Assembly (NCBI RefSeq): GCF_016722965.1
Contig: NZ_JAEQNB010000002.1
Location: 124,001 to 188,000, forward strand
From: Tumebacillus amylolyticus
GTDB taxonomy: Bacteria > Bacillota > Bacilli > Tumebacillales > Tumebacillaceae
Length of the DNA: 64,000 bases
Direction: 5' to 3'
The position numbers and the translations under genes are program-made. The notes under the pieces are model-generated. The model saw only the letters and a program-made list of their open reading frames with translations. It was not told where the DNA came from and made no database searches. Of this stretch, positions 15,484 through 23,849 are shown piece after piece (positions within the stretch are counted from its first letter, which is position 1; every line of letters starts with the position of its first letter).

Positions 15484-16395
15484 ATGGAACTGCGTCATCT
15501 CAACACGTTCAAGGTCGTAGCGGAAGTCAAAGGCTTCACACGTGCGGCCGAACTGCTCGGCTATGCGCAATCCAGCGTCACAGCCCAGATTCAAGCGTTG
15601 GAGGAAGAACTCGGGGTTCAACTGTTCAACCGGCTCGGCAAACGCATCGTCTTGACCGAAGCGGGCACGCAATTGTTGCCGTTCGTCGTCGAGATTCAGA
15701 AGCTCGTCGAAACGGCCAAAGCCGATCTGCTACAAGCCCAAGTTCCGCAAGGAACGCTGACGATCGGGGCTCCGGAATCGCTCTGCGCCTTCCGTCTCCC
15801 CCCGCTCTTGCAAGAATTTCGCCGTCAGTTTCCAAACGTCAAGATCGTACTTCGCCCCGGTCTGTGCTGGCAGTTGCGCCAACAAATTCGCAGCGGCGAA
15901 CTGGATCTGGCGTTCTTGCTGGACGAGGAGAAATCGGAAGGCAACGACCTGCACGCCGAAGTGCTGGTGCCGGAGCCGATCAAACTGATCGCCCCGCCAC
16001 AGCACCCGCTGACCGCTCGCAAAGCGGTGTACCCGACCGATCTCAAGGAAGAAACTCTCTTCCTCACCGAAGTCGGCTGCACGTACCGCACGATGTTTGA
16101 AACCCAGTTGAACGCGCACGGCATCTACCTCGACCAACAGTTGGAGTTCGGGTCGCTCGAAGCGATCAAGCAGTGCGTCATCACCGGCATCGGGCTTGCC
16201 CAACTGCCGGAAGTCGTCGTCCGCCAAGAGCTCGCCGACAACCGCCTCGTCGCTTTGCCGTGGGCGGGAACTCCCGTCCACGTCCACACGATCTTGCTCT
16301 ACCACAAAAGCAAGTGGGTCTCCCCCGCCATGCGGGCGTTCCTCGAGATCACCCGAGACCATTTTGTCCCCACGACGAAAAAAACCGCCCGGTAA
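15484..16395 (+). CDS. LysR-family transcriptional regulator
   Basis: A 303-residue regulator with an N-terminal winged helix-turn-helix (MELRHLNTFKVVAEVKGFTR, then AAELLGYAQSSVTAQIQALE) and a substrate-binding-like domain from about residue 90 (TLTIGAPESLCAFRLPPLL). It begins 11 bases after fchA, in the same direction, with only a weak GGGT ribosome site, and shares the terminator after it. The position suggests co-transcription with the folate genes, though LysR genes more often diverge from their targets. Effector unknown. Confidence 0.92.
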   Translation: MELRHLNTFKVVAEVKGFTRAAELLGYAQSSVTAQIQALEEELGVQLFNRLGKRIVLTEAGTQLLPFVVEIQKLVETAKADLLQAQVPQGTLTIGAPESLCAFRLPPLLQEFRRQFPNVKIVLRPGLCWQLRQQIRSGELDLAFLLDEEKSEGNDLHAEVLVPEPIKLIAPPQHPLTARKAVYPTDLKEETLFLTEVGCTYRTMFETQLNAHGIYLDQQLEFGSLEAIKQCVITGIGLAQLPEVVVRQELADNRLVALPWAGTPVHVHTILLYHKSKWVSPAMRAFLEITRDHFVPTTKKTAR

Positions 16396-16416
16396 GCACC
16401 GTGGCGGTTTTCTTTT
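16378..16416. terminator. Bidirectional terminator between the LysR gene and the Yip1-like pair
   Basis: AAAACCGCC (16381-16389) pairs with GGCGGTTTT (16403-16411), with an A run before and a T-rich run after. Confidence 0.85.
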
Positions 16417-16420
16417 TGCC

Positions 16421-17179
16421 TCAAAACGTTGTAACGCCTTCGAAGTTGTTTGTCGCAAAGAGCAAGAGCAGGATGAAGAACACCACAACAACCAAGAAAA
16501 TCAACACAAACGAGATCGCATACGGGATAAACGGACCCCAGAACGCTTTGGCTCCCGAGACGCCGTAAATTTTGCGGATGGCGAACACGCGCTGGACGAT
16601 GCTGTACGCGATCGCCCCGAGCGACAGGATCGACGTAACGGAAGAGCCGAGCATCTGGACGATGACTTGTGTCGGGTCCACGCCTTCCGTGAACGGTTGC
16701 TTCTCCGGCAAGACCAGCAGGGACAACAGAGTTCCGAGGAAGCCCACAAGCAAACAGATCGAGTACGTATACGGCTGGATCAGTTGCACGAGGCGAGATT
16801 TCTCGCTTTTTTCCGAAGGGGTAAGCGTTGCATACGTCTCGCCTCCGACCATGCGCAGACCCATGCGTACATACCACGCAAACCAGAAGCGGGACAACAC
16901 CGAGTCGATCAAGAGCCAGACGACCGTCAGGAACCAGACCACCAAGGAAATCGCAAGCGTTATACTTTTCGTTGAGTCGAACAACCCGAGCTGTTCGTTC
17001 ATGAATTCATAGGGAGCAAACGCCTTGCTTCCACCCAGCAAGAACAACAGCAAGTAGAACACCGCTGAGACGCCCACGATCAACCATGTTGCCTGCCATG
17101 ACTTCCTCATGCTGCGTTCCGTGAGCAACTTATCAAGCGTGGCGTTCGGTTTGAAGATTATTTTGAAAAAATCAGCCAT
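16421..17179 (-). CDS. Yip1-like polytopic membrane protein, paralogue A
   Basis: A 252-residue membrane protein with five or six hydrophobic segments. It begins with a cytoplasmic stretch FKPNATLDKLLTER that is typical of Yip1/YIF1-domain proteins (PF04893-like), and has FAIRKIYGVSGAKAFWGPFI before the last membrane segment. The upstream neighbour has the same start (FRPRKTLERVLTER) and the same motif (IQKIYGIGAGQAFWGP), so the two are paralogues from a tandem duplication and may form a hetero-oligomer. Role in bacteria is not known; no enzyme residues are seen. Confidence 0.7.
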   Translation of the reverse strand: MADFFKIIFKPNATLDKLLTERSMRKSWQATWLIVGVSAVFYLLLFLLGGSKAFAPYEFMNEQLGLFDSTKSITLAISLVVWFLTVVWLLIDSVLSRFWFAWYVRMGLRMVGGETYATLTPSEKSEKSRLVQLIQPYTYSICLLVGFLGTLLSLLVLPEKQPFTEGVDPTQVIVQMLGSSVTSILSLGAIAYSIVQRVFAIRKIYGVSGAKAFWGPFIPYAISFVLIFLVVVVFFILLLLFATNNFEGVTTF

Positions 17180-17200
17180 ATGCGAGATGAAACCTCCTGT

Positions 17201-18016
17201 CTACAAACCAAGATGAGAGCTAAAATCGGGTGTCGGGTCGGGAGCGTACGGCGCGACCCCGCCCAAGAGATTGTTGAGCAGAACGAGGAACACACAGATC
17301 GCCACCCCGGCCAAAAGGAGCAACCCATACAGGAGCAACGGCCCCCAAAACGCCTGACCTGCGCCAATCCCGTAAATTTTCTGAATCGCGATCGTGCGCG
17401 CGATGATCATATACACCCACATCCCCACTTGCAGGAAGATGAAGACGCACCACAAGCCGAGCGTCACCCAATACGTCGCGACCATCGCCGACGGTGCGAG
17501 GTGAATCGGTGCTTCGGGATCGAGCATCATCGCATATCCCGGCAGCAGCAACAACAGCGGAGCCAGCAAGATCGACAGCAACTTCGGCCAGAAGTTGATC
17601 CAAGTCGTATAGGGATGGATCAAGCGCAGCAGTCGGCCGTTTTCCTTGCGATGTTCAGGATCGGTCGGGTAGTGGTCGTGCGCGGAGATGCGCAACCCGA
17701 TCCGCACGATCCACGAAAAAAACACCCGTCCAAGACCCAGCGTCACCAACGCATAGGTCAGACTGCCGATGAGGAGCCCGCCAAAGACCACCCACATCGC
17801 CAAATGAGCCAGCAGTTCTTCTTCAAAGTAAAACGCCGGTTCCCGGTTGCGATCGACAAATCGGAAGAAAAACACGGCGAACACGAACATCACCAGCACA
17901 TTCAGCCCGATCAGCAACCACGTCGTGCCCCGAGAACGATCCAGCCTGCGCTCCGTCAACACACGCTCCAAAGTCTTCCTCGGACGGAACAGGATTGCAA
18001 TCAAGTGCTTACCCAA
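17201..18016 (-). CDS. Yip1-like polytopic membrane protein, paralogue B
   Basis: A 271-residue membrane protein, paralogue of the gene 21 bases downstream with which it forms an operon. Five or six hydrophobic segments, a basic N-terminus (FRPRKTLERVLTERRLDR) and the shared IQKIYGIGAGQAFWGPLLLY block. The start is TTG at 18016 with GAGGAGG eleven bases upstream; an ATG nearer to that ribosome site is out of frame and closes after eight codons. Family assignment is to the Yip1 type by layout and motif; function unknown. Confidence 0.68.
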   Translation of the reverse strand: MGKHLIAILFRPRKTLERVLTERRLDRSRGTTWLLIGLNVLVMFVFAVFFFRFVDRNREPAFYFEEELLAHLAMWVVFGGLLIGSLTYALVTLGLGRVFFSWIVRIGLRISAHDHYPTDPEHRKENGRLLRLIHPYTTWINFWPKLLSILLAPLLLLLPGYAMMLDPEAPIHLAPSAMVATYWVTLGLWCVFIFLQVGMWVYMIIARTIAIQKIYGIGAGQAFWGPLLLYGLLLLAGVAICVFLVLLNNLLGGVAPYAPDPTPDFSSHLGL

Positions 18017-18103
18017 CGAGGACTCATCCTCCTCTTCCCATACCTGTCAAAAAGGGGTCATTCAGTTCTCGTCCAGTATACCACGAAATCTACGCCCAAA
18101 CGC

Positions 18104-18154
18104 CCGAAAAAAGACCGCCAACCGTCGGGAATCGCTTCCACGACAGGGCGGTCT
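18104..18154 (-). terminator. Terminator after the zinc-ribbon protein gene
   Basis: AGACCGCC (18112-18119) pairs with GGCGGTCT (18147-18154); T run on the minus strand at 18106-18112. Confidence 0.75.
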
Positions 18155-18188
18155 CCGCTCGCTTTTTTGAAATGAGTTTCGGCGCGGA

Positions 18189-18419
18189 TTACATCCGTTG
18201 CGCCGCTTTTACGAACAGCGGTTCTCCGCCGTTCAGCCCGCAGAGTGCGCATTGGACGAGGCGATGCTCGCCGCGATAGGGCTGTGCCATCATGTCGCTT
18301 TCGTCGATATACCCCACCAGCTCGCCGGTTTGCGGATGAAGTTTGACAGAGACCGGCTGTTGGTCGAGGATGTGAAACCGCATTTTGTTGCGGCACGAGG
18401 GGCATGCGTAAGGTTCCAT
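18189..18419 (-). CDS. Small zinc-ribbon-like protein
   Basis: A 76-residue protein with two cysteine pairs: CPSC at residues 6-9 and CALC near residue 57-60 (VQCALCGLNGG), a likely zinc ribbon. Between them lies a beta-rich stretch with no family I recognise. ATG at 18419 is preceded by GGAGGTCACAGCG, a strong ribosome site. The following gene upstream (18478-18690) runs the same way 58 bases away and may be in the same transcript. Function unknown. Confidence 0.72.
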   Translation of the reverse strand: MEPYACPSCRNKMRFHILDQQPVSVKLHPQTGELVGYIDESDMMAQPYRGEHRLVQCALCGLNGGEPLFVKAAQRM

Positions 18420-18477
18420 CGCTGTGACCTCCTAAGGAAGTATGGCGGAGGCCGCGAGACGGCCTCCTGACCTCGTG

Positions 18478-18690
18478 TTACGCGCGGACGAGAGGCACCA
18501 CTTCTTGCAACGTGGCATCATCAAAGCGGGTAAGGATGCCGAGAGTCAGCTTCCTCGCCTGTTCGTCTGCGAGTTTGGCGTACATCGTCTTGGCGAGACC
18601 CATCTGGGCGAGCAGCGCGTTGAGCTTCATCCGAGGCATGTCGGACAGCGAGCCCCAGAGGTTGTCGAGAACTTGTTGTCTGTTTTCCAT
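18478..18690 (-). CDS. Hypothetical small helical protein
   Basis: A 70-residue soluble, mostly helical protein (ENRQQVLDNLWGSLSDMPRM, then ARKLTLGILTRFDDATLQEV). I do not recognise the family. ATG at 18690 with AAGGGGT nine bases upstream is preferred over the earlier in-frame start at 18711. It lies between the DUF4870-like gene and the zinc-ribbon gene, all on the minus strand, with 47 and 58 base gaps. Confidence 0.62.
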   Translation of the reverse strand: MENRQQVLDNLWGSLSDMPRMKLNALLAQMGLAKTMYAKLADEQARKLTLGILTRFDDATLQEVVPLVRA

Positions 18691-18737
18691 GACGACACCC
18701 CTTTCACACAAGGTACCTCCTTAGGATACCCGTGGAA

Positions 18738-19061
18738 CTAAATCCAATTCCCGGTAATCGGGTAGTGATAGCGTTCTTCGTTGAGTGCGGCCAAGATTCC
18801 GCGAATCGTCCCCCAGATGCCCATCAGCCCGAAGACCACCAGCATCGGGAACCCGATGAGAATCCAGCACAACCACCCGGAGATCGTCATGAGAATCAAC
18901 CACACGAAGTGGAACAGGAGTGCTTGCGTCGCGTGATGACGGACAAATTTCGAATTCGCCCGCAGAATCAAGATCACAATCGGTGCAATGAACGGCAGCA
19001 ACAATATCGACAAGTGTGCCGCCATCGCCCAATATCGGTCGTACCGGCTTGCCACATACAT
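18738..19061 (-). CDS. DUF4870-like small membrane protein
   Basis: A 107-residue protein with three hydrophobic segments and the DUF4870/Tic20-type pattern: WAMAAHLSILLLPFIAPIVI, then FVRHHATQALLFHFVWLILM (the H-x-x-Q-A-L motif) and FGLMGIWGTIRGILAALNEE. ATG at 19061 has AAGGAGA upstream. Such proteins are common in Firmicutes and have no settled role. Confidence 0.8.
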   Translation of the reverse strand: MYVASRYDRYWAMAAHLSILLLPFIAPIVILILRANSKFVRHHATQALLFHFVWLILMTISGWLCWILIGFPMLVVFGLMGIWGTIRGILAALNEERYHYPITGNWI

Positions 19062-19157
19062 GTTTCATCTCTCCTTGAGATTCGGATGAATAGTACTACG
19101 AATCACGGGGTCAAAGGTTTCAAGGAGTGTGGTAGAATAGGTTCCGAGGTGAACCAT

Positions 19158-19430
19158 ATGGCAGACTATAAAGCTACGATTCATATACACCCGGCCGGTC
19201 AGCGGGCGGTGCAGGTGGCGACGGCGAGAGTGCATTTTTTGAACCAGATCTTGCAGATTCACGACCTGACCACCCAAGACGGCATGTGCTGGGAAGGTCC
19301 GCTCGATCCGGATGAGATCGGACGGATGTTGCAAAGTTCGTATTTGATTATCTTAGAAGGCGGGCGCACCTACCGCGTGTCTTCCGTGGAGGCGACAGAC
19401 AGATGGTACGTGAATCGAATCTCGAACTGA
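19158..19430 (+). CDS. Hypothetical protein overlapping the HAD phosphatase gene
   Basis: A 90-residue protein (MADYKATIHIHPAGQRAVQV at the start), apparently a small alpha/beta fold. The family is not recognised. ATG at 19158 is preceded by GAGGTGAACCAT. The open frame could start further upstream but lacks a ribosome site. Its last 28 bases overlap the start of the Cof-type HAD gene, so the two are translationally coupled and probably act in one process. Confidence 0.62.
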   Translation: MADYKATIHIHPAGQRAVQVATARVHFLNQILQIHDLTTQDGMCWEGPLDPDEIGRMLQSSYLIILEGGRTYRVSSVEATDRWYVNRISN

Positions 19431-20224
19431 ACCGCGACACGCGCGACTCCGACATCAAGATCGTTTTCTTCGACGTCGACGGCACTCTCATGCATCAGAA
19501 AAAAATCCCCGACTCCGCCAAGCGGGCCGTGGATCTCTTGAAAGCCCAAGGCATCCTCCCCGTGCTCGCCACCGGACGCAGTGAATTTGAAATCGCCTCG
19601 GTGCGCGTGGAACTCGGCATCGACTGGGCGGTCACCTGCAACGGCGCACACGTCGGCTACCGAGGCGAGACGATCTACGGAACGCCGTTCCCCCGCGAGA
19701 TCGTCGTGGAATGGATGGAGCGCGCAGCCGTTCGAGGCCACTCGTTCCTGCTCTACGGCGCTGAGAAAATGCTCATCTCAAGCTCCGCCGAATGCCCCTA
19801 CTTCCAACAAGCGGACGCCGAGATCGGCTTTCTCCAACCGCTGACCTACTCGTCGCTTGCCGAAGTGCCGGACATCTACCAGTTCATCGGCTTCGTGGAC
19901 GAAGAACAACAGAAGCTCTACACCGACGGCTACGAGGACGAAGTGTTCCTCCACCGTTGGCGCACCTGGGCGGTCGACTTGAACCCGCGCGGTGTGAACA
20001 AGTCGGTCGGCATCTCCACGCTGCTCGACCATTTCGGCTTCACTCCCGCCCAAGCCGCCGCATTCGGGGACGGCCTCAACGACCGCGAGATGTTGCAATT
20101 CGTCGGACGCGGCATCGCGATGGGCAACGGTCATCCCGATCTGCTCGCCATCGCCCCCTACCGCACCAAACACGCCGGTGAGGACGGAATTCTCTACGGT
20201 GTCGAGAACCTCGTGCTTGTCTAA
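19403..20224 (+). CDS. Cof-type HAD-IIB phosphatase
   Basis: A 273-residue HAD hydrolase of the Cof/IIB group, which dephosphorylate sugar phosphates, nucleotides or cofactors. Motif I is FFDVDGTLM (both aspartates present), motif II in PVLATGRSEFE, motif III lysine in GVNKSVGIS, and motif IV GDGLNDREML. The cap domain lies between about residues 95 and 200. Start ATG at 19403 has GGAGG about eleven bases upstream and overlaps the preceding gene by 28 bases. Substrate unknown. Confidence 0.93.
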   Translation: MVRESNLELNRDTRDSDIKIVFFDVDGTLMHQKKIPDSAKRAVDLLKAQGILPVLATGRSEFEIASVRVELGIDWAVTCNGAHVGYRGETIYGTPFPREIVVEWMERAAVRGHSFLLYGAEKMLISSSAECPYFQQADAEIGFLQPLTYSSLAEVPDIYQFIGFVDEEQQKLYTDGYEDEVFLHRWRTWAVDLNPRGVNKSVGISTLLDHFGFTPAQAAAFGDGLNDREMLQFVGRGIAMGNGHPDLLAIAPYRTKHAGEDGILYGVENLVLV

Positions 20225-20264
20225 AAGAAGACCCACACGTCGCGGGACGTGTGGGTCTTTTTTT
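20223..20264. terminator. Bidirectional terminator after the HAD gene
   Basis: Thirteen-base stem AGACCCACACGTC (20229-20241) with GACGTGTGGGTCT (20246-20258) and T runs on both strands. Confidence 0.92.
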
Positions 20265-20277
20265 CCAGCTTACAAGC

Positions 20278-22071
20278 CTATCTGCCGACGGGGATCAGGA
20301 TCGTGAACGTTGTCCCTGCTCCTGCCGCCGAACGGACTTTGAGTTTGCCGCCGTGACCTTCGATGATGCGGTGTGAGATCGGCAAGCCAAGGCCGGTGCC
20401 GTGTTCCTTGGTGGTGAAAAACGGGTCGAAGATTCGCGAGAGGTCGTCCGCTTGAATCCCCGGCCCCTCGTCGATGACGTCGAAGCGAATGTGATTGTCG
20501 GTGATGAGCTGTTTCGCCGTCAAGCGCAAACTGCCGCCGGGCGGGGTCACGTCGAAGGCGTTTTTGCAGAGGTTGAGGAAGACTTGCTTCATCTGCTGGA
20601 CGTCGAGGTTCAATTCCGGCAATTCGTCCGCCTCTTCGATCTCCAAAACGACGCCGCGCAGATGAGCCTCCGACTCCACCAACCGCACCACTTCTTCGAA
20701 GAACCTCGCCGTATCCACGACGGTCCGCTGCGGGGCGGTGGGTTTGGAGACCATGAGGAAATCGGAGAGGATCGTGTTCGCCCGATCCAACTCCGGGATC
20801 AACAGCGTGCGGGTGAGATTCGCGAAATTCTCGTGCTTGACGGAACCGGCAGCCAACAATTGCAAGAAGCCAAACACCGTCGTCAGCGGGTTGCGAATCT
20901 CATGGGCTATCCCGGCGGCAAACTGGCCGATCAGCGCGAACTTCTCGTTGCGCATCATCGCCTCGCGCATCGCAAGCAACTCTGTCATGTCCTCGAAGAT
21001 CAAGATGTACCCCACGGCAACGCCGCCGGTGCCGAGAATCGGGTTGCCGTCCAGACGGAGGGTCAACGTGCGGTCGCGCATCTTGATCGTCCGCTGGATG
21101 TCCCGGATGGGCAGGCCGCGGTCGACGAGCGAGTTGAGAAACTCGACGACTTCGCGGTCCTGTTGATCTATGTAGGTGGCGTAGAGTTCGTTCAAGGATG
21201 TGCCGATGACTTCCTCCGCGGAGAGGCCGAAGATCTCTTGGGCTTTTTCATTGAACCCGGCCACTCGGCTTTCGGAGTTCAAGATGAGCAAGCCGCTGTT
21301 CATCGAGTTCAAGACGAAACTGAACTGCCGTTGCAGGTTGTAGAGGCGTTCCTTCTCAGAGACAGATGAATACGTGACGGCGATGACGCCGGAGACGTCG
21401 CCGTTGGGCTCGACGAGCGGCACGAAGTCTTTCTCATTGAGCGATTGTCCCTCGTCCCCAAACGATTCGAGTCGCATATGGACACGATTCCCTGCGAGTA
21501 CACGCGCCCACGTGTTTTCAGGGTCAGGGGTCTCGTTGTATTGGTCGGCAAGATCATTGCGATTCTTGCCCACGAGCTCTTCCAACGATACACGGTTGTT
21601 CTGCAGACAGCGCTCATTGGCGAATACACAATAGCCTTCGCTGTCATAGATGACAACGGAAAGCGGCAGAGAGTTCAGCACTTGGTTGCGCTGTTGCTCC
21701 GATTGCCGTGTGAACAATTCCTTCTTGCGAGCTTCGTACCCGTAGAGAAATTGGTTCGTATAGAGCGAGAAAGCGGAGGAAGCTTGGAGCATTCGGGACA
21801 AGGCCATATCTTCCGGCCATTGCCGCATATGTCGGTACAAGTCCTTGAGCAACCGATTCCGTACCGATTGGCCGAGTTGCAACATCTCCTGCATTTCCAT
21901 ACCTTCACAGGCCAACGCATACCCTTTTTCATACGCATGCCGGCCATAAGGAGCGACCAGAGCCTCCATGTCCACGTGGGACGTTTCGTCGAGAGCTCCG
22001 ATCAAATCCCCCATCAATTCTTCCAAAACGAGGCAGGCGTGATCATTTGTTTCCTCGGTCATGGACTTCAA
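20278..22071 (-). CDS. PAS-domain sensor histidine kinase, sporulation-kinase-like orphan
   Basis: A 597-residue soluble kinase with no membrane segment. The N-terminal 115 residues are helical (a RsbU/sensor-like domain), followed by two PAS domains (about 130-250 and 262-375, with ERQFSFVLNSMNSGLLI-like starts), the H box FAAGIAHEIRNPLTTVFGF (histidine about residue 389), N box FLNLCKNAFD, G1 DEGPGIQ and G2 GTGLGLPI. The domain order resembles KinA/KinE-type kinases that feed the Spo0 phosphorelay. There is no partner regulator next to it, which fits an orphan phosphorelay kinase. The TTG at 22071 is preferred because GGAGG lies eight bases upstream; ATG at 22062 would be too far from it. 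Confidence 0.88.
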   Translation of the reverse strand: MKSMTEETNDHACLVLEELMGDLIGALDETSHVDMEALVAPYGRHAYEKGYALACEGMEMQEMLQLGQSVRNRLLKDLYRHMRQWPEDMALSRMLQASSAFSLYTNQFLYGYEARKKELFTRQSEQQRNQVLNSLPLSVVIYDSEGYCVFANERCLQNNRVSLEELVGKNRNDLADQYNETPDPENTWARVLAGNRVHMRLESFGDEGQSLNEKDFVPLVEPNGDVSGVIAVTYSSVSEKERLYNLQRQFSFVLNSMNSGLLILNSESRVAGFNEKAQEIFGLSAEEVIGTSLNELYATYIDQQDREVVEFLNSLVDRGLPIRDIQRTIKMRDRTLTLRLDGNPILGTGGVAVGYILIFEDMTELLAMREAMMRNEKFALIGQFAAGIAHEIRNPLTTVFGFLQLLAAGSVKHENFANLTRTLLIPELDRANTILSDFLMVSKPTAPQRTVVDTARFFEEVVRLVESEAHLRGVVLEIEEADELPELNLDVQQMKQVFLNLCKNAFDVTPPGGSLRLTAKQLITDNHIRFDVIDEGPGIQADDLSRIFDPFFTTKEHGTGLGLPISHRIIEGHGGKLKVRSAAGAGTTFTILIPVGR

Positions 22072-22164
22072 GCGTTTCGCCTCCGCTCTTCGGGTTTATT
22101 CTAATTAAATTTTTGACAGCGGATGCTCTCATTCCTCCTCATTTCGTAAAAAAGTGAGAATTCG

Positions 22165-22195
22165 AAAAAAAGCCCCAGCTGCGCTGGGACTTTTG
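22165..22195 (-). terminator. Terminator after the exonuclease gene
   Basis: GCCCCAGC (22172-22179) pairs with GCTGGGAC (22183-22190) apart from one mismatch; T run on the minus strand at 22165-22171. Confidence 0.75.
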
Positions 22196-22197
22196 GC

Positions 22198-23439
22198 TTA
22201 TACCGGTTGCTCCGTCGGAGAGGACGCAGGTCCGTTCGCCGGCTTTTTTCGACGTCGGCGGCGGGGGCGTTTCTTTTTCGGTTTGTCCTCGGCAGTCGCA
22301 ACTGCCTCATCGGACGTTTGCGCGACGGGAGCGGTTGCAGAGGGAGCGTCCGTTTTTTCAACGGATGTTTCCGCCGTTGCCACTGCTTCTCCCGCGCCTT
22401 GGCTTTTCGGCTTGCGACGGCGTTTGCGTTTGCGCTTCGGCTTGGTCTCCGCCGTTGCTTCCTCCGCAATCGCGGGGGCCATTTGCGTCAGAGCGACTTC
22501 TTCGACCTCGTTGTCTTCGTCCCGGTCCTCGTGCTCCAAGTCGGCATGCTTCGCGTAAAACGCTTTGCTTCCGTCCTTCTCCCACCAGTTCGAGACGAGA
22601 TAGTCTTCCCAGCGCAGATAGAAGCGCATGTCGCAACGGATGCGGGCGAGTTCCAAGTTGGTCAGAACGTGCTGACGATGGCTGAGAATCAACGATTCCG
22701 TTTTGTTGCGCGCTTTGTCATTGTCGAGGAAGTCCGTCAGTTTCGGATACGTCTCCAAGACGCGCAGCGCATTGGGACGACGCAGGCCGGAGATGCCCTT
22801 GATGTTGTCTGTGCGGTCTCCGAGCAGCGCTTTAATCTCCGGAAGTTTCTTGGGATCGACTTGCACGATGTCCTTGACGTTCTTGTGCGTGACCCAAGTG
22901 CCGGTGAAAACGCCCGAGTTGATCTGGTAGAGCTGAGTCTTGGTCGTCACCAACTGCGCGAGGTCCATGTCGCCCGAGCAGAGGATGATGCGACGGAACG
23001 TGCGCGCTTGCTCCGCACGTAGCGAGATCGTCCCCAGCAGGTCGTCCCCTTCGTAATCCTGTGCGTACAGATACGGAATTTCGTCCTCTTGAAACTTTTT
23101 GTAGATCGCTTGCTTCAACGGGTAGACTTCCTTGGGCCGTTCCTTGCGGTTCGCCTTGTAGATCGGCGAGAGGCGGTGGCGGAAGTTTTGCCCGTCATTG
23201 TCAAAAATCACGATCATATGCGTAGGTTTGAACCGCCGCGCCAACTTGCGCATCGTCGCCGTAAACTGCTGGCAGGCTTTTTCAACGATGCGTTCGGTCG
23301 CTTCCTCATAGTCGCCGCGCTTTTTCGCTTTGGCGATATGACGGAACAGAACCGAATACATGATATGGTTTCCGTCGATCAGCAGGAGTTGCAATGATGT
23401 GGCCTCCGCTTCATTCTCGTCGTAATCAAAGCTCGTCAT
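22198..23439 (-). CDS. 5'-3' exonuclease / flap endonuclease-like protein with lysine-arginine-rich tail
   Basis: Residues 18-290 are a PIN-like 5'-3' exonuclease of the Pol I N-terminal/flap nuclease family: LLIDGNHIMYS (first metal aspartate), IVIFDNDGQNFRHRL, YKANRKERP, the acidic YEGDDLLGT, CSGDMDLAQL and the H3TH-like LLGDRTDNIKGISGLR. After the domain comes a 110-residue low-complexity extension with an acidic stretch and two lysine-arginine clusters (KRKRKRRRKPK about residue 340 and KKKRPRRRRRKK near residue 395) separated by alanine/threonine-rich spacers. Stand-alone homologues lack such a tail. It overlaps the downstream end of the 102-residue gene upstream by 14 bases. Probably a repair or recombination nuclease with a nucleic-acid tether. 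Confidence 0.85.
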   Translation of the reverse strand: MTSFDYDENEAEATSLQLLLIDGNHIMYSVLFRHIAKAKKRGDYEEATERIVEKACQQFTATMRKLARRFKPTHMIVIFDNDGQNFRHRLSPIYKANRKERPKEVYPLKQAIYKKFQEDEIPYLYAQDYEGDDLLGTISLRAEQARTFRRIILCSGDMDLAQLVTTKTQLYQINSGVFTGTWVTHKNVKDIVQVDPKKLPEIKALLGDRTDNIKGISGLRRPNALRVLETYPKLTDFLDNDKARNKTESLILSHRQHVLTNLELARIRCDMRFYLRWEDYLVSNWWEKDGSKAFYAKHADLEHEDRDEDNEVEEVALTQMAPAIAEEATAETKPKRKRKRRRKPKSQGAGEAVATAETSVEKTDAPSATAPVAQTSDEAVATAEDKPKKKRPRRRRRKKPANGPASSPTEQPV

Positions 23440-23734
23440 CCAAGTCTTCGAGCATCATCAACAGATCGCGGCGCAGGAGATGTCCTGCTTCCTCGATCGA
23501 CACCGTCTGAAGCGGATTGACTTCTCCGTTCAACACGGTAATAAACTGCGCCTCACTCCCGCGCATCACGACTTGAAACAGCGCGTCATGCTGGAGATGG
23601 CGGTACTCGACGATCAAATATTCGCCCTCGTCCACCTGCAAAGGTTCTTGCGGGGTACGGGTGCGTTCAAAATTGCCCATCCGCTCCGGCAGCGGAGAAT
23701 GCTGCAAAGCGGCGAGAATCTGGTTGGTATCCAA
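23426..23734 (-). CDS. Hypothetical protein coupled to the exonuclease
   Basis: A 102-residue acidic protein (EYRHLQHDALFQVVMRGSEA in the middle, MMLEDLDDEL at the end), family not recognised. TTG start at 23734 with GGGAGAG about nine bases upstream. The last 14 bases overlap the exonuclease gene, so the two are made together; a small acidic partner for a basic-tailed nuclease is conceivable but unproven. Confidence 0.62.
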   Translation of the reverse strand: MDTNQILAALQHSPLPERMGNFERTRTPQEPLQVDEGEYLIVEYRHLQHDALFQVVMRGSEAQFITVLNGEVNPLQTVSIEEAGHLLRRDLLMMLEDLDDEL

Positions 23735-23849
23735 TATGTAGCTCTCCCTTCATCGGCACTCTTAGTGTACCACGTTCTGCCAGCAGATAGACGGAAAAGG
23801 TACCGGATGATTCGCGCATTCGCGCCTCCGCTACCCTCTCCGCTGTGGA

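Noticed and set aside
16196-16975. 259-codon plus-strand frame
   Set aside because: Spans the LysR end, a terminator and the antisense of the Yip1-like gene; low-complexity charged product typical of a shadow.
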